Shown here: piece after piece, positions 1 through 5,875 of the stretch
How the letters are laid out: every line of letters starts with the position of its first letter
Numbering within the stretch: the first letter of the stretch is position 1
NCBI GenBank assembly: GCA_016784945.1
Contig: JADHTP010000141.1
Location: 1 to 7,929 of the forward strand
DNA length: 7,929 nt
Direction of reading: 5' to 3'
From: Deltaproteobacteria bacterium
GTDB lineage: Bacteria > Myxococcota_A > UBA9042 > DTJE01
Program-made: the position numbers and the translations under genes
The notes under the pieces: generated by a model
What the model saw: the letters and a program-made list of their open reading frames with translations, nothing else
Databases searched by the model: none
What the model was told of the DNA's origin: nothing

Positions 1-128
1 GGTATACCGCGGTTGGCGGAGTCCCATGCCAGGGCGGAGGCCACGTAGGCGGTCCCCAGGCTGTACCGCTCCTCGACGGTGGGGTCCGGCATGGGTACGA
101 GCGCCACCCGTGGTCCCTTCTTCGCCAT
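1..128 (-). CDS. Partial N-terminus of a putative B12-binding-type radical SAM protein
   Basis: An open minus-strand frame starts at the ATG at 128-126 and runs off the left edge after 42 complete codons. The start reads MAKKGPRVALVPMPDPTVEE, followed by RYSLGTAYVASALAWDS. A basic start, a hydrophobic beta strand (RVALVPMP) and then a 'Y/P-x-LG-x-x-Y-x-A-x-x-L' helix is how the Rossmann-like cobalamin-binding domain opens in many B12-dependent radical SAM proteins. A Shine-Dalgarno-like GGGGAGG lies at 140-146, 11 nt before the ATG, which supports this start. The gene is divergent from the HemW-like gene. The catalytic core is outside the window, so no CxxxCxxC motif can be seen and the family call is an inference. 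It could be another protein with a Rossmann-type N-terminus. Confidence 0.6.
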   Translation of the reverse strand, partial: MAKKGPRVALVPMPDPTVEERYSLGTAYVASALAWDSANRGI

Positions 129-139
129 GGTTCCCCGGT

Positions 140-146
140 CCTCCCC
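140..146 (-). promoter_or_regulatory. Ribosome binding site of the left-edge gene
   Basis: The minus strand reads GGGGAGG here, 11 nt upstream of the ATG at 128. The spacing is a little long but usable. It helps show that the 1-128 frame is real and that the plus-strand reading through it is not. Confidence 0.5.
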
Positions 147-182
147 GCGCGGCCACAACAGCGGCGTGCCGCGCGTCAACGG

Positions 183-196
183 TCATGATATCGTGA
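183..196. promoter_or_regulatory. Imperfect palindrome in the divergent radical SAM intergenic region
   Basis: The sequence TCATGATATCGTGA is palindromic at 6 of 7 base pairs, with one mismatched pair. It lies between the divergent genes at 128 (minus) and about 205 (plus), where a shared operator would be expected. A second small inverted repeat, GCGGC-GT-GCCGC, is at 161-172. The minus strand reads TATCAT at 190-185, a possible -10 for the left gene, but no convincing -35 was found. The role as an operator is inferred from position and symmetry only. Confidence 0.3.
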
Positions 197-204
197 ATCC
201 CGTC

Positions 205-1590
205 ATGGACTCCAATCAAAAAGGCTCCGGCAGGGCTAAAGTGGCCCGCAGGTTTCGAAGGATCCACCGTCTGGCCCTCCCGGGTGAGGTGTTCGCGGGG
301 GACGCCACCCGTTGGATGGAGCAGGAACTGGCCGGTCGGGAGATCCTGGACTGGTGGCGGTCCCTCCTTTCGGAACGCCTTACGGGCGCATCGCCACAAC
401 CCCTGTCCTTCTACCTGCACGTCCCCTTCTGCCGGTCCCGTTGCCGGTACTGCCAGTTCGACTCCCTGGTGCCCGCCGATGAGGGGGCTTTGGAAACGTT
501 CGTGGGGGACATGGAGGAGGAGGCCCGCTGTTTCCTGGAAGCCCTGGGACCCGTTTCCACCACCACGGTAGCCGTGGGTGGCGGCACGCCCAGTCTTCTC
601 ACGGAGGCCCATTGGGAGCGCCTGACCCGGGCCCTGTTCGAGGGGCTCGTCCATCGACCTGCCGGGGCCTATTTTTCCGTTGAGATGAATCCCGACACCA
701 CCACGGCCGGCAAGGTGGCGATCCTGGCGGCCGCGGGTGCGAACCGACTGTCCCTCGGCGTACAGAGTCTGTCCGAAGACGCGCTTCGCAAGTCTGGACG
801 AAGCTACCAGGATCTGGCCGGCCTGGAACGGGCGGTTCGTGACGTGAGGACGGCGCCCTCCTTGCACCTGAACCTGGACCTGCTGGCCCCGCTGGCCGGG
901 GAGACGTTCGGGTCGTTCCGGGAAGGCGTTGAAGGTGTCCTGGCCCTCGATCCCGACGCCGTGACTTTGTACCGCTACCAGTCCGTGATCCGGGGTGGCC
1001 AACGGTTGGAACCCGGCCTTTTCGCATTCGAAGCGGCAAGCCGCGAACTGATCGAGGCTGGTGAGGCTGCCGGCTATGGATTCAGGCTGGAGACCCGGAC
1101 GGCCACAATCCTGATGCGCCGTGCGCCGGAATGGGCCGATTCCCGCTACGAGCATCACCCCGATACGCCGGCGTCCGTCATGGCATTCGGGCCCTTCGGA
1201 GAATCCCACGTCTACGGGCATGGCCTGTACAGGACGGTGTTCCGGGACGATGGCGGGATGGCCCACCGGGGAACCCGGGTGAGCCGGGAGTGGGAGTGTC
1301 GAAGCTACGCCGCCCGGCTGGTGGCCAGGATGCAGCCCATTGACAGGGTGGATTTCGAACGGCGTTTCGGCCGGGATCCCGGGGATCTCTTTCGGGATGA
1401 ATTCGGGTTCCTGGAGGAGGTCGGACGGATGGAACTGGGAAAGGAAACCATCCGGCCCCTGTTCCGGGACGCCGCCGAGGCGGGCCTCTACGCCGGGCTG
1501 ATGTTCGATGACGAAACCATCGAACACCTCGCCCGCCTGCAGGCTTCCAGGGAACACGGTAGACTGAACACGGACGACGGTCGACGGTAG
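205..1590 (+). CDS. HemW/HemN-like radical SAM protein (not a canonical HemN)
   Basis: This is a radical SAM protein of the coproporphyrinogen-oxidase-like (HemN/HemW) family, 461 aa from the ATG at 205. Counted from there, the cluster motif C76-x3-C80-x2-C83 sits in FYLHVPFCRSRCRYCQF. It is followed by the SAM-binding glycine motif GGGTPS (125-130), then VEMNPD, RLSLGVQS and LNLDLLAP, which match family blocks in order. The C-terminal 90 residues resemble the HemN_C domain (FERRFGRDPGDLF...). The residue after the third Cys region is Phe, not the fourth Cys of true HemN, so oxygen-independent coproporphyrinogen oxidase activity is unlikely. The HNxxYW motif linked to heme binding in HemW is not apparent. 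The start is uncertain: readings back to 79 overlap the divergent gene, and neither ATG 205 nor GTG 241 has a strong Shine-Dalgarno. The stop codon lies inside a 7-bp repeat array. The substrate is unknown. Confidence 0.8.
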   Translation: MDSNQKGSGRAKVARRFRRIHRLALPGEVFAGDATRWMEQELAGREILDWWRSLLSERLTGASPQPLSFYLHVPFCRSRCRYCQFDSLVPADEGALETFVGDMEEEARCFLEALGPVSTTTVAVGGGTPSLLTEAHWERLTRALFEGLVHRPAGAYFSVEMNPDTTTAGKVAILAAAGANRLSLGVQSLSEDALRKSGRSYQDLAGLERAVRDVRTAPSLHLNLDLLAPLAGETFGSFREGVEGVLALDPDAVTLYRYQSVIRGGQRLEPGLFAFEAASRELIEAGEAAGYGFRLETRTATILMRRAPEWADSRYEHHPDTPASVMAFGPFGESHVYGHGLYRTVFRDDGGMAHRGTRVSREWECRSYAARLVARMQPIDRVDFERRFGRDPGDLFRDEFGFLEEVGRMELGKETIRPLFRDAAEAGLYAGLMFDDETIEHLARLQASREHGRLNTDDGRR

Positions 1591-1618
1591 ACAGCGGACG
1601 GTAAACGGTAGACGGTAG
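1556..1618 (+). repeat. Heptamer tandem array, 9 units, ACGGTAG type
   Basis: Nine 7-bp units follow each other without a phase break. Four are exactly ACGGTAG; ACGGTAA, ACGGTCG and ACGGACG differ by one or two bases; ACTGAAC and ACAGCGG are more diverged. Units 1 to 5 encode the last residues of the HemW-like protein, and the TAG of unit 5 (1588-1590) is its stop codon. Units 6 to 9 fill the space up to the next start codon at 1625, so the usual Shine-Dalgarno position there holds repeat sequence. The most diverged units are within the first six and the last three are nearly identical, which would fit recent growth at the 3' end. Confidence 0.85.
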
Positions 1619-1624
1619 ACGCCC

Positions 1625-3280
1625 ATGGGACGCCTCCTTACCATAGAGACAGGCCTCGCCTGCAACAATCACTGCGAGTTCTGCCCGCAGCGGGTGATCC
1701 GGGGTTTCGGGACCGGGCCCGTGGAACTGGGCACCGGGGAGCTGAAGCGCCGCATCGACCGGGCTCGCGAGGACGGCTTTGACGAGGTGGCCTTCTCCGG
1801 CGGCGAGCCGAGCATCCGCAAGGACCTGGTGGAGGTGGTGGGCTACGCCCGTTCCCGGGGCTTCGAGCGGGTCTTCATCACCACCAACGGTCGGATGTTC
1901 GCCTACCGGGACCTGGCGACCCGGGTCATCGAGGCCGGCCTTACCGGTGTCAGCGTGTCCCTGCATGGTCCCAATGCCGAGGTCCACGACGCCCTCACCG
2001 GGTCTCCTGGTTCTTTCGAGCAGGCGGTCAAGGGCCTGGTGAACCTCCACGAAGCGGCCTCCCGGATGGACCGACGCCTGGACACCAGCACGGTCACCCT
2101 GGTGGTCCCGCACAACCTTCCCTTGCTGAAGGAGATCCTGGAACTGGCGGGACAGCTGGGTGCCGGCCTGCACATCGTTCAACCCTTTGTCCTGTCCCGC
2201 GAGAACCTGGACCGGGCCGATGAATTCATCCTGCCCGTGGAGGACATCGTCAAGGGGCTGGAACGGGCCCTTGCGGGCGGTCTGCCCCACGGCGGGCGTG
2301 TAAAGCCCTACAACATCCCACCCTGTCTGCTGGAACACCTGGGTGACGTGATCGAGCCCCAGACCTATTCCCTGAAGACCTTCCGCGAATTCGAAAACGA
2401 CGTGGGCAGCCGGGATGGCCGTCGGCCCGAGGGCCAGTTCTACTGGACGGAGCAGTGCGACGATTGCAAACAATTGTGTCCGGGGTTCCGTATCGAGCAC
2501 CTGCCGGAGAGCGACGCCACGGGTATGATCCTGGAGGCGGCGGCCCACACGCTTCAAACCACCCCCGGCGGCGAGTTGACCCTGGGCTCACTGGATCTCC
2601 TGACACGCGAAGGCCTGAAAGAAGTCTTCAAGGGGGTCCGTGAACAGGGGGCTGGCCGGGTCCGCGTGATCTGGGGTGGTTTCGGGCGTGTCGACACTGC
2701 GGGACTGGTGGACGCCTGCCGTGAAACCGGTGTGGAAGAGATCTGCCTCCTTGCCTACCCGGAGATGGTCCGGCCCACTGACCGTCGCGCGCGCCTGCCC
2801 GGGAACCTGGATCGGCTCCGTGAAGACCTGGCACTGTTTCGAAGAGGCCCTGGACCCAGGCCTTCCCTGCTGGCCGTGGCCAACATGCTGTACGACGACG
2901 GCTTCATGCTGGACGAAGCGGGGTTCCTTGACCTGCTGGGTCTGGTGAAGACCGCCGGGGGTCTGGACGCCTTCTTCGTGGCCCCGGAGGTGATCACTAC
3001 CCTGCTGCCCGCCCACGACGAGGCGTTCCGTGCTCGGGTGGTGGCGGCGGTGCCGGGTCTCAGGTCCGGCGTGGAAGCCCTGGGCATGCACCCCCGCCTG
3101 GTATCGAGCATCGAGAGGCCCGATCCCCTTCCCGATGGCTGGCTGGAGTCCCGGATCGGGGCACTGCTGGACACGGTGGACTGGCGGGGATCCTACGTCC
3201 GGCACCCGTTCGTCGGCCTGAAGTTCGGATGGGTCATGTGGTCCCACCCCGGCTGGCTGTTCCACAACCCGGGGGCCTAG
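1625..3280 (+). CDS. Radical SAM protein with extra Cys cluster and novel C-terminal half
   Basis: This 551-aa radical SAM enzyme is of the MoaA/SPASM-like type. The core starts at once: C13-x3-C17-x2-C20 (ACNNHCEFCPQ) binds the SAM [4Fe-4S] cluster, and SGGEPSIRKDL (58-68) is the SAM-binding motif. ITTNGR (85-90) and VSVSLHG (109-115) are later barrel strands. C234 (IPPCLLEHLG) plus C278, C281 and C285 (EQCDDCKQLCPGF) could ligate an auxiliary Fe-S cluster. Residues about 300-551 match no family I recognise and end in an aromatic stretch (GWVMWSHPGWLF). Within them, 326-381 resembles core residues 35-91. It lies 34 nt after the HemW-like gene, so co-transcription is likely. The ATG has no Shine-Dalgarno, because the upstream bases are repeat array; translation may depend on coupling. 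Substrate unknown. Confidence 0.85.
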   Translation: MGRLLTIETGLACNNHCEFCPQRVIRGFGTGPVELGTGELKRRIDRAREDGFDEVAFSGGEPSIRKDLVEVVGYARSRGFERVFITTNGRMFAYRDLATRVIEAGLTGVSVSLHGPNAEVHDALTGSPGSFEQAVKGLVNLHEAASRMDRRLDTSTVTLVVPHNLPLLKEILELAGQLGAGLHIVQPFVLSRENLDRADEFILPVEDIVKGLERALAGGLPHGGRVKPYNIPPCLLEHLGDVIEPQTYSLKTFREFENDVGSRDGRRPEGQFYWTEQCDDCKQLCPGFRIEHLPESDATGMILEAAAHTLQTTPGGELTLGSLDLLTREGLKEVFKGVREQGAGRVRVIWGGFGRVDTAGLVDACRETGVEEICLLAYPEMVRPTDRRARLPGNLDRLREDLALFRRGPGPRPSLLAVANMLYDDGFMLDEAGFLDLLGLVKTAGGLDAFFVAPEVITTLLPAHDEAFRARVVAAVPGLRSGVEALGMHPRLVSSIERPDPLPDGWLESRIGALLDTVDWRGSYVRHPFVGLKFGWVMWSHPGWLFHNPGA

Positions 3281-3284
3281 CCCA

Positions 3285-3431
3285 CGAATACGGCGTTTCT
3301 TCCGCTTGCCTTGCCATCAGGGACTTCACGTCGTTGGATGTGTAGCCGGAGAGGCGTTCGGGGTCCACGAAATACACGCCGTCATGGAGGTTCTCGATGA
3401 GACTCCTGTAGAAGCCCAGGTTGTAGCGCAT
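3285..3431 (-). pseudogene. Relic of a PAS-domain sensor protein N-terminus
   Basis: From the ATG at 3431 the minus strand encodes MRYNLGFYRSLIENLHDGV, then YFVDPER, which is how many PAS-containing sensors and diguanylate cyclases begin ('FY-x-S-L-x-x-N-L-x-D-G-V-Y-F-V-D'). Straight after ER26 the frame continues LSGYTSNDV, which matches the PAS segment 'L-T/S-G-Y-x-x-x-E/D-V' that normally comes about ten residues later, after 'ITYWNxxAE'. So the middle strand appears deleted in frame, near 3350-3360. Similarity stops after about residue 36. The frame ends at 3234 inside the radical SAM gene, giving only 65 aa with no output domain. The nine G just before the ATG are not a normal Shine-Dalgarno. 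A short functional peptide is possible but less likely. Confidence 0.6.
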
Positions 3432-3434
3432 GCG

Positions 3435-3443
3435 CCCCCCCCC
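3435..3443. repeat. Homopolymer tract of nine C (nine G on the minus strand)
   Basis: Nine C in a row follow directly on GCGCATGCGC. On the minus strand they read as G9 in the Shine-Dalgarno position of the PAS relic, 4 to 12 nt before its ATG. Such tracts change length by slippage and are also common sites of sequencing error. As the downstream frame is broken, a switching role is doubtful. Confidence 0.5.
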
Positions 3444-3551
3444 TGAGTCACCCCAAGACGCTGCGATACGGTGAAAGGAACAAGGCATTCCGGCATGAAA
3501 CCGAATATTCCTCAACTGAAATGTCCGGGTGAAAAAGGAGAGCAGATTTTA

Positions 3552-3569
3552 GTGGCGGTCGCCACCGCC
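3552..3569. promoter_or_regulatory. Overlapping inverted repeats upstream of the glmU -10
   Basis: GTGGCG-GT-CGCCAC (3552-3565) is a perfect inverted repeat, and GGCGGT-CGCC-ACCGCC (3554-3569) is a second one sharing the same bases. They lie between the -35 and -10 positions of the likely glmU promoter, where a bound repressor or MerR-like activator would act. The role is inferred from position; it could also be chance in GC-rich DNA. Confidence 0.35.
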
Positions 3570-3574
3570 GGATG

Positions 3575-3580
3575 TAGAAT
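3575..3580 (+). promoter_or_regulatory. Candidate -10 box of the glmU promoter
   Basis: TAGAAT matches the TATAAT consensus at 5 of 6 bases and lies 22 nt before the glmU ATG. No good -35 is seen: the hexamer at 17-nt spacing is GTGGCG, inside an inverted repeat. Transcription would begin near 3587, giving a leader of about 16 nt. Confidence 0.4.
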
Positions 3581-3583
3581 ACT

Positions 3584-3596
3584 CACCTCGGAGGTG
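3584..3596 (+). promoter_or_regulatory. glmU Shine-Dalgarno inside a perfect inverted repeat
   Basis: GGAGGT at 3590-3595 lies 7 nt before ATG 3603 and is the strongest ribosome binding site in the window; it fixes the glmU start. It is also the right half of CACCTC-G-GAGGTG. As RNA, CACCT (3584-3588) could pair with AGGTG (3592-3596) around a 3-nt loop and hide the site. If transcription starts near 3587, the left arm would be partly missing, so the hairpin needs an upstream promoter. At DNA level the same dyad could be an operator. Confidence 0.5.
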
Positions 3597-3602
3597 TGCG
3601 AC

Positions 3603-4988
3603 ATGAAGGACGTGACAGCGATCATCCTCGCCGCCGGGCTCGGCACCCGGATGAAATCGAACCGGCAGAAAGGCCTTCACAGCCTGGCCGGCCGACCCTT
3701 GATCTTCTATCCGATACGGGCCGCCCTGGAGGCGGGTATCGGACGCCTGGTCCTGGTGGTGGGGCACCAGTCGGACGAGGTGGAAGAGTGCGTTAGCGAC
3801 ATCTTTCCCGACGCGGACATTTCATTTGCTGTCCAGGAGAAGCAGCTGGGCACGGCCCATGCCGCGCTTTGCGCCAGGGAAGCCGTGGGGGAATCCGATG
3901 ACGTGGTGGTTCTCAACGGTGACCTGCCCCTCCTGGGTCCCGACAGCCTCAAGGGATTGATGGACGCCTGCACCGCCAGTGGCGGGATGCTGGCCGTCAC
4001 CACGGCCGTGGTGGACGAGCCCTTCGGCTTCGGTCGCGTGATCCGGGACAAGTCCGGCCTGGCCTCCCGCATCGTGGAAGAAAAGGACGCCAGCCCGGCC
4101 CAGAGGAAGGTCCCGGAGATCAACCTGGGGGTCTATGCCGCCCGGGCGGATCACCTGTTCTCCACGTTGGATTCCGTGGGAGACGGGAACGCGAAGAAGG
4201 AATTCTATTTCACCGACGTGGTGGAACTGACGAAAAAGGCCGGCCACGGTGTGGGCATCTTCGTTCTGCCCGACGAGACCCAGGCGCGCCAGGTGAACGA
4301 TCGGGTGGAACTGGCCGTTGCGGAAGAGGCCTTGTACCGCGCCAGGGCCCTGCGGCTCATGGCGGAAGGGGTCACCATCCACCGGCCCGAGTCGGTCCTT
4401 ATCGACGACGACTGCGAAGTGGGCCGGGACACCGAGATATGGCCGGGCGTGGAACTGCACGCCGGCACGCGGATTGGCGTGGGTTGCACTATCGGCACGG
4501 GGACAATCCTGGACAACGTGGAGGTGGGCGACGGCGTGTTGATCCGTCCCTACTCCGTCATGACCGACTCCGTCATGGAAGACGAGAGCCAGGCGGGGCC
4601 CTTCACCCATCTTCGACCCCAGTCTACCCTCAAGCACGGTTCCAAGGTGGGTAACTTCGTGGAAATGAAGAAGAGCGTCCTGGGACCCGGCTCCAAGGCC
4701 AGTCACCTGACCTACCTGGGGGATTCCAGCGTGGGAAGCGAGGTGAACATCGGGGCCGGGACCATCACCTGCAACTACGACGGCGTCCACAAGATGCCCA
4801 CCACCATCGAGGACGGGGCCTTCATCGGTTCGGACACGCAGTTGGTGGCGCCGGTGAAGGTGGGCAAGGACGCTTATGTGGGCGCCGGCACCACGGTGAC
4901 CAAGGACGTGCCCGACGGGGCCCTGGCCCTGTCCCGTGTCCAGCAGACGCACATCATGGGATACGCAGTCAATCGCAAAAAGAAGTAG
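3603..4988 (+). CDS. glmU: GlmU: GlcNAc-1-P uridyltransferase / GlcN-1-P acetyltransferase
   Basis: This bifunctional cytoplasmic enzyme acetylates glucosamine-1-P and then joins it to UTP, giving UDP-GlcNAc for peptidoglycan and lipopolysaccharide. It has 461 aa; E. coli GlmU has 456. The uridyltransferase domain shows GLGTRM (12-17) with the conserved Lys at 23 (QKGLH), QLGTAHA (81-87), NGD (105-107), VEEKDA (158-163) and EINLG (172-176). The left-handed beta helix shows HLRP with R338, NFVEMKK with K356, SHLTYLGD with the catalytic-type H368 and Y371, NIGAGTITCNYDG (382-394) and SRV (444-446). All expected active-site positions look intact. ATG 3603 is chosen for its GGAGGT site and because homologs start there. 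glmS, a frequent neighbour, is not present downstream; instead a PPC-domain gene converges on it. Confidence 0.97.
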   Translation: MKDVTAIILAAGLGTRMKSNRQKGLHSLAGRPLIFYPIRAALEAGIGRLVLVVGHQSDEVEECVSDIFPDADISFAVQEKQLGTAHAALCAREAVGESDDVVVLNGDLPLLGPDSLKGLMDACTASGGMLAVTTAVVDEPFGFGRVIRDKSGLASRIVEEKDASPAQRKVPEINLGVYAARADHLFSTLDSVGDGNAKKEFYFTDVVELTKKAGHGVGIFVLPDETQARQVNDRVELAVAEEALYRARALRLMAEGVTIHRPESVLIDDDCEVGRDTEIWPGVELHAGTRIGVGCTIGTGTILDNVEVGDGVLIRPYSVMTDSVMEDESQAGPFTHLRPQSTLKHGSKVGNFVEMKKSVLGPGSKASHLTYLGDSSVGSEVNIGAGTITCNYDGVHKMPTTIEDGAFIGSDTQLVAPVKVGKDAYVGAGTTVTKDVPDGALALSRVQQTHIMGYAVNRKKK

Positions 4989-4993
4989 CTGAT

Positions 4994-5084
4994 GCGTCAA
5001 GCGTCGATCGTGGATCGTTGATCGCAGGTACGGGTTGGTCCACCTCTGAACGATTAACGATTAACGATTAACGATTAACGATTA
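4994..5084 (+). repeat. Heptamer tandem array filling the convergent glmU/PPC gap
   Basis: Thirteen consecutive 7-bp windows keep one register. The left part is GCGTCAA, GCGTCGA, TCGTGGA, TCGTTGA and TCGCAGG (4994-5028). The middle three windows (5029-5049) are diverged. The right part is five exact copies of ACGATTA (5050-5084). The array begins 5 nt after the glmU stop and ends 5 nt before the TGA of the converging gene. The left part places three GATC sites 7 bp apart (5006, 5013 and 5020). No standard terminator with a T tract is seen between the convergent genes. Confidence 0.85.
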
Positions 5085-5089
5085 ACGGC

Positions 5090-5857
5090 TCAGCCCTTGC
5101 GCTTGACCTCCACCTGGAAGATCTTGCGGCCTCCGGCCTGTTTGGGCGGGAGCACCCGCATGACGCCTAGGTGCAGATCCACGTGCTTGCCCGTGGGGAG
5201 ACGGATGGAGAGCTTCTCGTCCACCGGTGCATGGACGATCTTGCAGACGCCGAACCGGGGGTGGTCGACGAAGTCCCCGACCTTCATTTCCAGGATGATC
5301 AGTTCCGTGGCCTCGTCCTCGTCGGCGGACTGGTAGATGGGCGCCGGCGTGGGCCGGGTCAGGGGTCCGGACGGGTGCCTGGGGACCACGGGGGCCAGGT
5401 CATAGTCGAAGGGAGTCTGCAACTGCTGCCACGATCCGAATCCTTCGTCGGACTGCCGGACCAGGGTGGCGTCCTCCACCGCCAGGAGGGTGAACTCGCA
5501 CAGAAGGATCTCGCCGCCCACGATCACGCCGCCCGTTCCCGTTTTGGTCTTGCCGGCCTTTCCCACGGAAAGCAGCGATGCGTAAAGACGGATATCCAGG
5601 TTGCCGTCCTGGCTGGACACGTTCCCTGACACGGTGGGGCAGAAAACCGTCCCTTCCATGGCCACGGCTTCCCCGAGCCCGGTGCCGTCGCTGGAGACGG
5701 GCATGAGTTCCACGTTTCGCAGGATGGCCGACGCGGTGATCCAGCCGCACTGGATGTGGTTTTCACTGCTGACCGTCTTGAACCCGGCGATCACGTCCTG
5801 CCCGGGGTCCAGCCTGCCGATGAAACGCCGTGTCTCCTGGAATTGCGAAATGATCAT
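5090..5857 (-). CDS. PPC-domain (DUF296) protein with CarD-like C-terminal module
   Basis: A 255-aa protein in two parts. Residues about 5-135 look like the plants-and-prokaryotes conserved (PPC, DUF296) domain, a small trimeric fold of PD1-like DNA-binding proteins: ENHIQCGWITASAILRNVEL (32-51), GTVFCPTVSGNVSSQDG (69-85), LDIRLYASL (87-95) and GGVIVGGEILLCEFTLLAVE (109-128). A proline-rich, then acidic linker follows (about 155-188). Residues 189-255 begin LEMKVGDFVDHPRFGVCKI, like the 'GD-x-V-x-HP-x-FG-x-x-x-I' opening of CarD/TRCF-type domains, and end in a basic tail (VEVKRKG). A role in transcription or nucleoid control is inferred. The ATG at 5857 has GGAGGG at 5861-5866, strong but only 3 nt away. 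Its stop abuts the ACGATTA array. Confidence 0.8.
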   Translation of the reverse strand: MIISQFQETRRFIGRLDPGQDVIAGFKTVSSENHIQCGWITASAILRNVELMPVSSDGTGLGEAVAMEGTVFCPTVSGNVSSQDGNLDIRLYASLLSVGKAGKTKTGTGGVIVGGEILLCEFTLLAVEDATLVRQSDEGFGSWQQLQTPFDYDLAPVVPRHPSGPLTRPTPAPIYQSADEDEATELIILEMKVGDFVDHPRFGVCKIVHAPVDEKLSIRLPTGKHVDLHLGVMRVLPPKQAGGRKIFQVEVKRKG

Positions 5858-5875
5858 CAGCCCTCCGCTGACACT

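Larger units (their letters stand above)
3281..3602. other. 322-nt gap: PAS relic, C9 tract and glmU control region
   Basis: No intact gene is seen here. From left to right it holds a minus-strand PAS-domain relic (to 3431), the palindrome GCGCATGCGC (3426-3435) running into nine C (3435-3443), an AT-richer stretch with GAATATTC (3503-3510), and the glmU promoter and leader. A plus-strand reading opens at ATG 3495 in frame with glmU, but glmU has a far better start at 3603. No Rho-independent terminator for the radical SAM gene was found. Confidence 0.6.

Noticed and set aside
79..204. N-terminal extension of the HemW-like protein to the ATG at 79
   Set aside because: It overlaps the divergent gene whose start and ribosome binding site lie at 126-146, and the extension has no family similarity.
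1178..2557. Long minus-strand open frame across the two radical SAM genes (459 codons)
   Set aside because: It is antisense to two genes with clear motifs, spans their junction and the repeat array, and its translation is low-complexity (rich in H, G, P, R and V). It is a GC-rich shadow.
3471..3602. N-terminal extension of GlmU, including ATG 3495
   Set aside because: The start at 3603 has a near-ideal GGAGGT at 7 nt and matches the usual GlmU N-terminus.
3822..5000. Long minus-strand frame opposite glmU (392 codons)
   Set aside because: glmU is certain on the plus strand; the antisense translation is His/Gly/Val-rich with no family motif.
4994..5084. CRISPR array
   Set aside because: Units are 7 bp and contiguous with no spacers, so it is a plain tandem repeat.
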